Below are positions 50,455 through 63,436 of a DNA stretch of 64,000 nt, one piece after another. Location of the stretch: contig CAKAKS010000655.1 of NCBI GenBank assembly GCA_916700875.1, positions 1 through 64,000 on the forward strand, given 5' to 3'. The translations under genes were made by a program, and so were the position numbers. Under the pieces are notes generated by a model, which made no database searches, was not told the DNA's origin, and saw only the letters and a program-made list of their open reading frames with translations. Source of the DNA: Sebastes aleutianus. Lineage: Eukaryota > Chordata > Actinopteri > Perciformes > Sebastidae. Positions within the stretch are counted from its first letter, which is position 1. The number at the start of each line of letters is the position of its first letter.

Positions 50455-52345
50455 GAGCTGGAATGAGATGGAAACATGAAACTTGGCATAGGAACTGGAA
50501 ATGATGTGCAGCTTCTTCTCAAGAACTATGACCCCAATCGGCCACATGATGGCGCTGTAATTAACGCCCAAACACGCGATTTTGGAAAGGCCACGCCCCT
50601 CACACCGTAAGTCTGATTGACTTGAAACTCGACACACATGTCTAGCTCCGTGTGATCTACAAAAAAGCTGCTCAGACCACTAACGTCCGCCTAACTAGAT
50701 TTTCCGCCATATTGGATTTTTGAAAAACAGATTTTTGACATCTCCTCCTAAACCGTAGGTCCGATTGCTACCAAATTTTCTGTGGATCATTATTGGGCTA
50801 ATGTCATCTAAAGTTGCATAAAGCGTGTTGATACCTCATTGCGTTATGAATCTGTTGACCAACAAACTTTTCAATTGGAGGGGCTTAGCAGGAAATTGGC
50901 CATAATTCATTGACCATTAGTCAAATCATCATAAATCTTGGTAGATATCTTCAGTACATGTTTGGGAAGAGGCGTACCAAAGCATTTTCCGCTTGACACA
51001 TAGGGGGCGCCACAAATATCAGAAACTTGTATCGCAAGATCCGGTGGACAGAATTTTATCAAATTTGGTGCACATACTCTGGGGGCAAGTATTAACCAAG
51101 ATCTATAGTGTCATATTGATCGGTGCATGCGGGCGTGGCCTATTTAGCATTTTATGCTAAATTATGCCTTTGCTCAATTTGCTGTGAGCTGGAATGTGCT
51201 AGAGACATGAGATTTGGTACCATAACTGTACATGATGTCATAATGCTTCACATAAAATATGAAAACAATTGGCCACATGGTGGCGCTATAACAATTTTCA
51301 AGGCCAGCCCCCTCACACCATGAGTCCTATCAATTTGAAATTTGACAGACATGTGCTGCTGAATGTGATCTACAAAAAAGTCTCTTGGACCATGAAAGTC
51401 CACCAACTAAATTTTCCGCCATGTTGAATCTTTTGAAAAACACATTTTTGACATCTCCTCCTAAACCGTAGGTCTGATTGCTGGCATATTTTCTGCGAAT
51501 CATTATTGGACCAGGCTCATCAAAGGTTGCATAAAGCTTGTTGATATGTTATTGTGTTGTGAAGATATTGACCAATTCATTTTTAAGGGGCGGGCTCAGC
51601 ACATCAATAGACCTAACTTCACAAGCCTTTGGCCCATCATCTCCAAACTTGCAGCATATGTTCACAAGAGTAGCGGAAACATCTGCTGAAAGTTTCATTC
51701 AAATCGGCCACATGGTGGCGCTGTAATTAACGCCCAAACATGCGATTTTGGAAAGGCCACGCCCCTCAAACCGTAAGTCCGATTGACTTGAAATGTGACA
51801 CATATGTGCAACTCCGTGTGATCTACAATAAAGCCTCTTGGACCTCCAAAGTGCACCTGGAAATATTTTCCGCCATATTGGATTTTTTGAAAAACACATT
51901 TTTGACATCTCCTCCTAAACCGTAGGTCCGATTGCTGGCATATTTTCTGCGAATCATTATTGGACCAGGCTCATCAAAAGTTGCATTAAGCTTGTTGATA
52001 TGTTATTGCGTTGTGAAGATATTGACCAATACATTTCTAAGAGGCGTGCCTCAGCACATCAATAGACCTAACTTCACAAGCCATCATCTCCAAACTTGCA
52101 GCATATGTTCACAAGAGTAGTTGAAACATCCGCTGAAAGTTTCATTCAAATCGACCATTAGGGGGGCGCTTTGAGCGATAAAGGCTATAACCCGCGAAAT
52201 GCCGCTTGCAGCTTTAATTCATTTTAAATTGATATAACTATGTGGATGTGGAAATATGTTTTATATATTTCATGTTTATTCTTTTACAATGTAATTGTAA
52301 CCTGTGTTGAAATGTACCACTATACGATCACAATGTACAACTCTA
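50455..52345 (+). repeat. Block F/G 9: one 455-bp monomer lost, 1891 bp
   Basis: Same route of loss as copy 5, plus an 8-bp deletion (ACAAGCCATCATCTCC near 52077) and one T lost near 50718. Variant AATGTGCTAGAG is shared with copy 8. Confidence 0.9.
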
Positions 52346-54130
52346 GTTTTCATCACTAAGCCAAAGAATGCATTTCTCCTCAAGAAACACTGAAAAGTGG
52401 ATTCATATGAAAAATGTGAAATTTCTTCACAGAAAAACATTTCTTGCATTGGAAACACACAAAAAAGGATAAATATGAAAGGGAACACAGTTTTCCAAAA
52501 TCTAATATGATAGTTTTGGACTCCAGGCATCAAACTGTCAGTCTGAGCTGAATTCCATGTAAAACGCTAGTTTTCATCACTAAACTCGCTTAATATGTCT
52601 TTCTCATCCAAAACCACTCAGGAAACGCATTTCTCCTCAAGAAACACTGAAACGTGCATTTATATGAAGAATATAGTGATTTATTTACAGAAACACATTG
52701 TTATACTGGAAACATACAAAAAAGAGACAGAATATGAAAATAAACATTGTTTTCTCAAATTTTACATTAGAATTCGCTTCCAAGTATCAAATCTTCATTC
52801 TGAGCTCAATTCTATGCAAAACTCTTGTTTTCATCACTAAACTCGCTTAATATGTTTTTCTCATCCAAAACCACTCAGAAACGCATTTCTCCTCAAGAAA
52901 CACTGAAACGTGCATTTATATGAAGAATATGTGATTTATTTACAGAAACACATCTGTTATACTGGAAACATACAAAAAAGAGACAGAATATGAAAAGAAT
53001 CATTGTTTTCTCAAACTTTACATTAGAATTCGCTTCCAAGTATCAAATCTTCATTCTGAGCTCAATTCTATGCAAAACTCTTGTTTTCATCACTAAACTC
53101 GCTTATGTCTTTCTCATCCAAAACCACTCAGGACCGCATTTCTCCTCAAGAAACACTGAAAAGTGCATTTATATGAAGAATATATGATTTATTTACAGAA
53201 ACACATCTGTTATACTGGAAACATACAAAAAAGAGACAGAATATGAAAATAAACATTGTTTTCTCAAATTTTACATTAGAATTCGCTTCCAAGTATCAAA
53301 TCTTCATTCTGAGCTCAATTCTATGCAAAACTCTTGTTTTCATCACTAAACTCGCTTAATATGTTTTTCTCATCCAAAACCACTCAGAAACGCATTTCTC
53401 CTCAAGAAACACTGAAACGTGCATTTATATGAAGAATATGTGATTTATTTACAGAAACACATCTGTTATACTGGAAACATACAAAAAAGACACAGAATAT
53501 GAAAATAAACATTGTTTTCTCAAATTTTACATTAGAATTCGCTTCCAAGTATCAAATCTTCATTCTGAGCTCAATTCTATGCAAAACTCTTGTTTTCATC
53601 ACTAAACTCGCTTAATATGTTTTTCTCATCCAAAACCACTCAGAAACGCATTTCTCATCAAGAAACACTGAAACGTGCATTTATATGAAGAATATGTGAT
53701 TTATTTACAGAAACACATCTGTTATACTGGAAACATACAAAAAAGAGACAGAATATGAAAATAAACATTGTTTTCTCAAATTTTACATTAGAATTCGCTT
53801 CCAAGTATCAAATCTTCATTCTGAGCTCAATTCTATGCAAAACTCTTGTTTTCATCACTAAACTCAGTTAATATCTCTTTCTCTCCAATAAACCACACAG
53901 AAAAGCATTTCTCCTCAAGAAACACTGAAAAGTGCATTTATATGAAAATGATGTGATTTCTTCAGAAAAGAAATCTCTTTTATTGGAAACATACAAAACA
54001 GGATGAAAATGAAAGGGAATATATTTTTACAATTTTTTTACATAATAGTTGGCCTTTCTGCATCAAACCTTCACACTGACCTCAATTCTATGTAAAACTT
54101 TAGTTTTCATCACTAAACTTGCTTAAACTG
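52346..54130 (+). repeat. Block A9: ~254-bp array with five central monomers
   Basis: The edge monomer keeps the 9-bp segment. Central monomers start at 52570, 52827, 53083, 53336 and 53592, and the right edge type at 53848. The monomer at 53083 has lost three bases (CGCTTATGTC). Several private single-base indels (e.g. CAGGAAACGC, ATATAGTGATT) occur in the first central monomer. Confidence 0.92.
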
Positions 54131-54734
54131 TTTTTAAAAAAATCCATTGTATGATATGTCAAAAGATTTCATGAAAAAAAAGTCATAGGCATGTCGAAAA
54201 AAATCCATGAAATAAATTAAATTGTATAATATGTTGAAAAAAATCATTTAAAAAAATGTATCGTATAATATGTCGAAAAATTTCTTGGAAAAAAAGTCAA
54301 AGTATAGTATTTCAAAAAATGTCATGAAAAAAAGTTATACTACTATTATATATTTTGAATTTTTTTTGAAAAAAAGTCATACTATATTGTATATCGAAAG
54401 ATTTCATGACCATAATTCATAGCAAAAATTAATTGTATAACATGTCGAACAAAGTTAAACTATATCGTGTCGAAAAATTTCATGAAAAAAATTAATTGTA
54501 TAATAAATCGAAAAATGTCTTGAAAAAAAGTCATAGTATAGTCGAAAAAATTCATTGTATAAAATATCGAAAAAAATCATGAAAAAAAAGTACCGTATAA
54601 GATGTCGAAAATTTTCTTGAAGAAAAGTCAAAGTATAGTTTTTCAAAAAATGTCATGAAAAAAAAGTTATAGTATAGCATTTTGAAATTTTTTGGAAAAA
54701 AATACAATATTGTATATATAATATGTTGAAAAAA
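54131..54734 (+). repeat. Block B10: AT-rich minisatellite, 604 bp
   Basis: Variants: TTTTTAAAAAAATCC at the left and TATATATAATATG (~54715) at the right, where others read TATATATCATATG. Confidence 0.85.
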
Positions 54735-55111
54735 TTAATGAAAAAAGTCTAATTCTAATTCAAAGTTTCCAAATTCAGCCCGTGACGTTGTGGTCAGCTG
54801 CACTGTCCCCGATGAAAAAAGCATACACTTGTAGTGTGCCGCCACTTTTTTGAGTTATCGTTATGAAGCATGCACCTCGTTTCATTTTCTTCATCCCCAG
54901 CGTGACAGAAGCCACAGCGCTGGCCGCCATCTCCCGGACTGGCCCGAAGAGGGGACCTGTCCCGATGGGAGGAACTCTCCTCGTCTGCAGCCTGCGAGGA
55001 AGTGGAACGGGCGTCTTCCGATTTGCCACGAGATCCCGCCTTGGCCCTCCCCTTCTCAAACCTTCCACTGCCCCTACTTTGTGGAGGCAATGAGTCTGAA
55101 TCATTGGCCAA
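54735..55111 (-). pseudogene. C10: ePHD exon fragment with a frameshift
   Basis: One T is missing from the T7 run near 54846 (GCCACTTTTTTGAG), so the minus frame shifts after the Asn-Ser-Lys-Lys stretch and the His-x2-Cys motif is lost. The A run is eight long. This is the only copy with a broken zinc-ligand pattern. Confidence 0.85.
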
Positions 55112-55124
55112 AAAAAAGTCAATA

Positions 55125-55547
55125 GAAGTTTTTTCAGACTTCTATTGTCCGACATTTTTCAGACTTTTTTTCAGACTTTTTTTGTTCGATAATTTTCAGA
55201 TCTTTTTTTTCAGACTTTTTTTGTTCGACAATTTTCAGATATTTTTTTTCAGACTTTTTTTGTCCGACTTTTTTTCAGATCTTTTTTTCAGATCTTTTTT
55301 TTCAGACTTTTTTTTCAGACATTTTCAGATATTTTTTTTCGGACAGTTTTTTCAGACTTCTTTTGTCCGACATTTTTCAGACTTTTTTTGTTCAACAATT
55401 TTCAGATCTTTTTTTTCGGACAGTTTTTTCAGACTTCTTTTGTCCGACATTTTTCAGATATTTTTTTCAGATCTTTTTTTCAGACTTTTTTTTCAGACAT
55501 TTTTTTCAGACTTTTTTTGTCCGACAATTTTCAGATCTTTTTTTTCA
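55125..55547 (+). repeat. Block D10: short T-rich minisatellite, 423 bp
   Basis: Carries the TTGTTCGA left-end variants of the D8/D11 group (including TTCGATAATTTTC near 55185, which gives a TAA) and the TTCAGATC right edge. Confidence 0.92.
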
Positions 55548-55839
55548 ATATAATTAAAGTTGTTACACAGTGTGGAAAAGTGTTCAATCATTTCTCTTTG
55601 TTGAGCGGAACGTGCCCGATGTGTTCCATGGCGTTCCTGGAGGTGGCAGCAGAGCATAGTTAGCTGCATGTGGGATTCTTCTGTTGTTGAGGGAAGATAA
55701 AAACTAAGGGACATTTGGAGTTTAGTGTAAAGAAACACACTAGCTACACTTGTAAACATTACATTTAATTTAAAAAAAATTGTTTTTTGTGAATTTATTA
55801 TTATTATTCGTTGTCTGCCGAATAAGCGCAATTTGCCGT
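55548..55839. other. Block E10: 292-bp segment with one substitution
   Basis: Same length as the others. One visible change is ATTTAATTTAAAAAAA near 55770 (A to T). Confidence 0.6.
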
Positions 55840-57739
55840 GATCTGGAATGAGATGGAAACATGAAACTTGGCATAGGAACTGGAAATGATGTGCAGCTTC
55901 TTCTCAAGAACTATGACCCCAATCGGCCACATGATGGCGCTGTAATTAACGCCCAAACACGCGATTTTGGAAAGGCCACGCCCCTCACACCGTAAGTCTG
56001 ATTGACTTGAAACTCGACACACATGTCTAGCTCCGTGTGATCTACAAAAAAGCTGCTCAGACCACTAACGTCCGCCTAACTAGATTTTCCGCCATATTGG
56101 ATTTTTTGAAAAACAGATTTTTGACATCTCCTCCTAAACCGTAGGTCCGATTGCTACCAAATTTTCTGTGGATCATTATTGGGCTAATGTCATCTAAAGT
56201 TGCATAAAGCGTGTTGATACCTCATTGCGTTATGAATCTGTTGACCAACAAACTTTTCAATTGGAGGGGCTTAGCAGGAAATTGGCCATAATTCATTGAC
56301 CATTAGTCAAATCATCATAAATCTTGGTAGATATCTTCAGTACATGTTTGGGAAGAGGCGTACCAAAGCATTTTCCGCTTGACACATAGGGGGCGCCACA
56401 AATATCAGAAACTTGTATCGCAAGATCCGGTGGACAGAATTTTATCAAATTTGGTGCACATACTCTGGGGGCAAGTATTAACCAAGATCTATAGTGTCAT
56501 ATTGATCGGTGCATGCGGGCGTGGCCTATTTAGCATTTTATGCTAAATTATGCCTTTGCTCAATTTGCTGTGAGCTGGAATGCGCTAGAGACATGAGATT
56601 TGGTACCATAACTGTACATGATGTCATAATGCTTCACATAAAATATGAAAACAATTGGCCACATGGTGGCGCTATAACAATTTTCAAGGCCAGCCCCCTC
56701 ACACCATGAGTCCTATCAATTTGAAATTTGACAGACATGTGCTGCTGAATGTGATCTACAAAAAAGTCTCTTGGACCATGAAAGTCCACCAACTAAATTT
56801 TCCGCCATGTTGAATCTTTTGAAAAACACATTTTTGACATCTCCTCCTAAACCGTAGGTCTGATTGCTGGCATATTTTCTGCGAATCATTATTGGACCAG
56901 GCTCATCAAAGGTTGCATAAAGCTTGTTGATATGTTATTGTGTTGTGAAGATATTGACCAATTCATTTTTAAGGGGCGGGCTCAGCACATCAATAGACCT
57001 AACTTCACAAGCCTTTGGCCCATCATCTCCAAACTTGCAGCATATGTTCACAAGAGTAGCGGAAACATCTGCTGAAAGTTTCATTCAAATCGGCCACATG
57101 GTGGCGCTGTAATTAACGCCCAAACATGCGATTTTGGAAAGGCCACGCCCCTCAAACCGTAAGTCCGATTGACTTGAAATGTGACACATATGTGCAACTC
57201 CGTGTGATCTACAATAAAGCCTCTTGGACCTCCAAAGTGCACCTGGAAATATTTTCCGCCATATTGGATTTTTTGAAAAACACATTTTTGACATCTCCTC
57301 CTAAGCCGTAGGTCCGATTGCTGGAATATTTTCTGCGAATCATTATTGGACCAGGCTCATCAAAAGTTGCATTAAGCTTGTTGATATGTTATTGCGTTGT
57401 GAAGATATTGACCAATACATTTCTAAGAGGCGTGCCTCAGCACATCAATAGACCTAACTTCACAAGCCTTTGGCCCATCATCTCCAAACTTGCAGCATAT
57501 GTTCACAAGAGTAGTTGAAACATCCGCTGAAAGTTTCATTCAAATCGACCATTAGGGGGGCGCTTTGAGCGATAAAGGCTATAACCCGCGAAATGCCGCT
57601 TGCAGCTTTAATTCATTTTAAATTGATATAACTATGTGGATGTGGAAATATGTTTTATATATTTCATGTTTATTCTTTTACAATGTAATTGTAACCTGTG
57701 TTGAAATGTACCACTATACGATCACAATGTACAACTCTA
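55840..57739 (+). repeat. Block F/G 10: one 455-bp monomer lost, 1900 bp
   Basis: Begins GATCTGGAATGAG instead of GAGCTGG. Otherwise it follows copy 5, including AATGCGCTAGAG (~56580) and CACCATGAGTCC (~56703). Confidence 0.9.
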
Positions 57740-58745
57740 GTTTTCATCACTAAGCCAAAGAATGCATTTCTCCTCAAGAAACACTGAAAAGTGGATTCAT
57801 ATGAAAAATGTGAAATTTCTTCACAGAAAAACATTTCTTGCATTGGAAACACACAAAAAAGGATAAATATGAAAGGGAACACAGTTTTCCAAAATCTAAT
57901 ATGATAGTTTTGGACTCCAGGCATCAAACTGTCAGTCTGAGCTGAAACGCTAGTTTTCATCACTAAACTCGCTTAATATGTCTTTCTCATCCAAAACCAC
58001 TCAGAAACGCATTTCTCCTCAAGAAACACTGAAACGTGCATTTATATGAAGAATATGTGATTTATTTACAGAAACACATCTGTTATACTGGAAACATACA
58101 AAAAAGAGACAGAATATGAAAATAAACATTGTTTTCTCAAATTTTACATTAGAATTCGCTTCCAAGTATCAAATCTTCATTCTGAGCTCAATTCTATGCA
58201 AAACTCTTGTTTTCATCACTAAACGCGCTTAATATGTCTTTCTCATCCAAAACCACTCAGGAACGCATTTCTCCTCAAGAAACACTGAAAAGTGCATTTA
58301 TATGAAGAATATATGATTTATTTACAGAAACACATGTTATACTGGAAACATACAAAAAAGAGACAGAATATGAAAATAAACATTGTTTTCTCAAATTTTA
58401 CATTAGAATTCGCTTCCAAGTATCAAATCTTCATTCTGAGCTCAATTCTATGCAAAACTCTTGTTTTCATCACTAAACTCAGTTAATATCTCTTTCTCTC
58501 CAATAAACCACACAGAAAAGCATTTCTCCTCAAGAAACACTGAAAAGTGCATTTATATGAAAATGATGTGATTTCTTCAGAAAAGAAATCTCTTTTATTG
58601 GAAACATACAAAACAGGATGAAAATGAAAGGGAATATATTTTTACAATTTTTTTACATAATAGTTGGCCTTTCTGCATCAAACCTTCACACTGACCTCAA
58701 TTCCATGTAAAACTTTAGTTTTCATCACTAAACTTGCTTAAACTG
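57740..58745 (+). repeat. Block A10: ~254-bp array with two central monomers
   Basis: The edge monomer keeps the 9-bp segment but has an 11-bp deletion at its right end (GAGCTGAAACGCTAG, ~57940). Central monomers start at 57953 and 58209, and the right edge type at 58463. Confidence 0.92.
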
Positions 58746-59337
58746 TTTTAAAAAAAATCCATTGTATGATATGTCAAAAGATTTCATGAAAAAAAAGTCA
58801 TAGGCATGTCGAAAAAAAATCCATGAAATAAATTAAATTGTATAATATGTTGAAAAAAATGTATCGTATAATATGTCGAAAAATTTCTTGGAAAAAAAGT
58901 CAAAGTATAGTATTTCAAAAAATGTCATGAAAAAAAGTTATACTACTATTATATATTTTGAATTTTTTTTGAAAAAAAGTCATACTATATTGTATATCGA
59001 AAGATTTCATGACCATAATTCATAGCAAAAATTAATTGTATAACATGTCGAACAAAGTTAAACTATATCGTGTCGAAAAATTTCATGAAAAAAATTAATT
59101 GTATAATAAATCGAAAAATGTCTTGAAAAAAAGTCATAGTATAGTCGAAAAAATTCATTGTATAAAATATCGAAAAAAATCATGAAAAAAAAGTACCGTA
59201 TAAGATGTCGAAAATTTTCTTGAAGAAAAGTCAAAGTATAGTTTTTCAAAAAATGTCATGAAAAAAAAGTTATAGTATAGCATTTTGAAATTTTTTGGAA
59301 AAAAATACAATATTGTATATATCATATGTTGAAAAAA
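58746..59337 (+). repeat. Block B11: AT-rich minisatellite, 592 bp
   Basis: About 13 bp are deleted in GTTGAAAAAAATGTATCG (~58850), shared with B12. One extra A in the run near 58813. Confidence 0.85.
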
Positions 59338-59715
59338 TTAATGAAAAAAGTCTAATTCTAATTCAAAGTTTCCAAATTCAGCCCGTGACGTTGTGGTCAG
59401 CTGCACTGTCCCCGATGAAAAAAGCATACACTTGTAGTGTGCCGCCACTTTTTTTGAGTTATCGTTATGAAGCATGCACCTCGTTTCATTTTCTTCATCC
59501 CCAGCGTGACAGAAGCCACAGCGCTGGCCGCCATCTCCCGGACTGGCCCGAAGAGGGGACCTGTCCCGATGGGAGGAACTCTCCTCGTCTGCAGCCTGCG
59601 AGGAAGTGGAACGGGCGTCTTCCGATTTGACACGAGATCCCGCCTTGGCCCTCCCCTTCTCAAACCTTCCACTGCCCCTACTTTGTGGAGGCAATGAGTC
59701 TGAATCATTGGCCAA
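59338..59715 (-). pseudogene. C11: truncated ePHD exon fragment with a Gly-to-Val change
   Basis: 140-codon form (ATG ending at 59760). A C-to-A change on the + strand (GATTTGACACGAG, ~59630) turns Gly29 into Val in the disordered N-terminal part. The zinc motifs are intact. Confidence 0.8.
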
Positions 59716-59729
59716 AAAAAAAGTCAATA

Positions 59730-60492
59730 GAAGTTTTTTCAGACTTCTATTGTCCGACATTTTTCAGACTTTTTTTTCAGACTTTTTTTGTTCGACAATT
59801 TTGAGATCTTTTTTTTCAGACTTTTTCTGTCCAACTTTTTTCAGATCTTTTTTTCAGATCTTTTTTTTCAGACTTCTTTTTCAGACTTTTTTTTCAGACT
59901 TCTTTTGTCCGACATTTTTCAGATATTTTTTTCAGATCTTTTTTTCAGACATTTTTTTCAGACATTTTCAGATATTTTTTTCGGACAGTTTTTTCAGACT
60001 TCTTTTGTCCGACAATTTTCAGATCTTTTTTTTCAGACTTTTTTTTCAGACATTTTCAGATATTTTTTTTCGGACAGTTTTTTCAGACTTCTTTTGTCCG
60101 ACATTTTTCAGATATTTTTTCCAGACTTTTTTTGTCAGATGATTTTCAGATATTTTTTTTCAGACTTTTTTTTCAGACATTTTCAGATATTTTTTTTCGG
60201 ACAGTTTTTTCAGACTTCTTTTGTCCGACATTTTTCAGATATTTTTTCCAGACTTTTTTTGTCCGACAATTTTCAGATATTTTTTTTCAGACTTCTTTTG
60301 TCCGACATTTTTCAGATATTTTTTTCAGACTTTTTTACAGACATTTTCAGACATTTTTTTTCGGACAGTTTTTTCAGACTTCTTTTGTCCGACATTTTTC
60401 AGATATTTTTTCCAGACTTTTTTTTCAGACTTTTTTTTCAGACATTTTTTTCAGACTTTTTTTGTCCGACAATTTTCAGATCTTTTTTTTCA
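59730..60492 (+). repeat. Block D11: T-rich minisatellite, 763 bp
   Basis: The left end resembles D8 (TTGTTCGACAATTTTGAGAT, CTGTCCAACTTTTTTC) but the middle and right are of the D1-D4 style (TTTTGTCAGATGATTTTC near 60130), with the TTCAGATC edge. Confidence 0.92.
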
Positions 60493-60784
60493 ATATAATT
60501 AAAGTTGTTACACAGTGTGGAAAAGTGTTCAATCATTTCTCTTTGTTGAGCGGAACGTGCCCGATGTGTTCCATGGCGTTCCTGGAGGTGGCAGCAGAGC
60601 ATAGTTAGCTGCATGTGGGATTCTTCTGTTGTTGAGGGAAGATAAAAACTAAGGGACATTTGGAGTTTAGTGTAAAGAAACACACTAGCTACACTTGTAA
60701 ACATTACATTTAATTAAAAAAAAATTGTTTTTTGTGAATTTATTATTATTATTCGTTGTCTGCCGAATAAGCGCAATTTGCCGT
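60493..60784. other. Block E11: invariant 292-bp segment
   Basis: Same length and landmarks as E1. Confidence 0.6.
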
Positions 60785-62675
60785 GAGCTGGAATGAGATG
60801 GAAACATGAAACTTGGCATAGGAACTGGAAATGATGTGCAGCTTCTTCTCAAGAACTATGACCCCAATCGGCCACATGATGGCGCTGTAATTAACGCCCA
60901 AACACGCGATTTTGGAAAGGCCACGCCCCTCACACCGTAAGTCTGATTGACTTGAAACTCGACACACATGTCTAGCTCCGTGTGATCTACAAAAAAGCTG
61001 CTCAGACCACTAACGTCCGCCTAACTAGATTTTCCGCCATATTGGATTTTTTGAAAAACAGATTTTTGACATCTCCTCCTAAACCGTAGGTCCGATTGCT
61101 ACCAAATTTTCTGTGGATCATTATTGGGCTAATGTCATCTAAAGTTGCATAAAGCGTGTTGATACCTCATTGCGTTATGAATCTGTTGACCAACAAACTT
61201 TTCAATTGGAGTGGCTTAGCAGGAAATTGGCCATAATTCATTGACCATTAGTCAAATCATCATAAATCTTGGTAGATATCTTTAGTACATGTTTGGGAAG
61301 AGGCGTACCAAAGCATTTTCCGCTTGACACATAGGGGGCGCCACAAATATCAGAAACTTGTATCGCAAGATCCGGTGGACAGAATTTTATCAAATTTGGT
61401 GCACATACTCTGGGGGCAAGTATTAACCAAGATCTATAATGTCATATTGATCGGTGCATGCGGGCGTGGCCTATTTAGCATTTTATGCTAAATTATGCCT
61501 TTGCTCAATTTGCTGTGAGCTGGAATGAGCTAGAGACATGAGATTTGGTACCATAACTGTACATGATGTCATAATGCTTCACATAAAATATGAAAACAAT
61601 TGGCCACATGGTGGCGCTATAACAATTTTCAAGGCCAGCCCCCTCACACCATGAGTCCTATCAATTTGAAATTTGACAGACATGTGCTGCTGAATGTGAT
61701 CTACAAAAAAGTCTCTTGGACCATGAAAGTCCACCAACTAAATTTCCGCCATGTTGAATCTTTTGAAAAACACATTTTGACATCTCCTCCTAAACCGTAG
61801 GTCTGATTGCTGGCATATTTTCTGCGAATCATTATTGGACCAGGCTCATCAAAGGTTGCATAAAGCTTGTTGATATGTTATTGTGTTGTGAAGATATTGA
61901 CCAATTCATTTTTAAGGGGCGGGCTCAGCACATCAATAGACCTAACTTCACAAGCCTTTGGCCCATCATCTCCAAACTTGCAGAATATGTTCACAAGAGT
62001 AGCTGAAACATCTGCTGAAAGTTTCATTCAAATCGGCCACATGGTGGCGCTGTAATTAACGCCCAAACATGCGATTTTGGAAAGGCCACGCCCCTCAAAC
62101 CGTAAGTCCGATTGACTTGAAATGTGACACATATGTGCAACTCCGTGTGATCTACAATAAAGCCTCTTGGACCTCCAAAGTGCACCTGGAAATATTTTCC
62201 GCCATATTGGATTTTTTGAAAAACACATTTTTGACATCTCCTCCTAAGCCGTAGGTCCGATTGCTGGAATATTTTCTGCGAATCATTATTGGACCAGGCT
62301 CATCAAAAGTTGCATTAAGCTTGTTGATATGTTATTGCGTTGTGAAGATATTGACCAATACATTTCTAAGAGGCGTGCCTCAGCACATCAATAGACCTAA
62401 CTTCACAAGCCCATCATCTCCAAACTTGCAGCATATGTTCACAAGAGTAGTTGAAACATCCGCTGAAAGTTTCATTCAAATCGACCATTAGGGGGGCGCT
62501 TTGAGCGATAAAGGCTATAACCCGCGAAATGCCGCTTGCAGCTTTAATTCATTTTAAATTGATATAACTATGTGGATGTGGAAATATGTTTTATATATTT
62601 CATGTTTATTCTTTTACAATGTAATTGTAACCTGTGTTGAAATGTACCACTATACGATCACAATGTACAACTCTA
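60785..62675 (+). repeat. Block F/G 11: one 455-bp monomer lost, 1891 bp
   Basis: Private changes: GGAGTGGCTTAGC (~61208), one T lost near 61742 and again near 61774, and a 7-bp loss in ACAAGCCCATCATC (~62405). It combines TCTATAATGTCAT (copies 3, 6, 7) with CACCATGAG (copies 5, 8, 9, 10). Confidence 0.9.
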
Positions 62676-63436
62676 GTTTTCATCACTAAGCCAAAGAATG
62701 CATTTCTCCTCAAGAAACACTGAAAAGTGGATTCATATGAAAAATGTGAAATTTCTTCACAGAAAAACATTTCTTGCATTGGAAACACACAAAAAAGGAT
62801 AAATATGAAAGGGAACACAGTTTTCCAAAATCTAATATGATAGTTTTGGACTCCAGGCATCAAACTGTCAGTCTGAGCTGAATTCCATGTAAAACGCTAG
62901 TTTTCATCACTAAACTCGCTTAATATGTCTTTCTCATCCAAAACCACTCAGAAACGCATTTCTCCTCAAGAAACACTGAAACGTGCATTTATATGAAGAA
63001 TATATGATTTATTTACAGAAACACATGTTATACTGGAAACATACAAAAAAGAGACAGAATATGAAAATAAACATTGTTTTCTCAAATTTTACATTAGAAT
63101 TCGCTTCCAAGTATCAAATCTTCATTCTGAGCTCAATTCTATGCAAAACTCTTGTTTTCATCACTAAACTCAGTTAATATCTCTTTCTCTCCAATAAACC
63201 ACACAGAAAAGCATTTCTCCTCAAGAAACACTGAAAAGTGCATTTATATGAAAATGATGTGATTTCTTCAGAAAAGAAATCTCTTTTATTGGAAACATAC
63301 AAAACAGGATGAAAATGAAAGGGAATATATTTTTACAATTTTTTTACATAATAGTTGGCCTTTCTGCATCAAACCTTCACACTGACCTCAATTCCATGTA
63401 AAACTTTAGTTTTCATCACTAAACTTGCTTAAACTG
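62676..63436 (+). repeat. Block A11: shortest ~254-bp array, one central monomer
   Basis: The edge monomer keeps the 9-bp segment. The single central monomer starts at 62900 and the right edge type at 63154. All three positional classes persist even at the minimum length. Confidence 0.92.
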
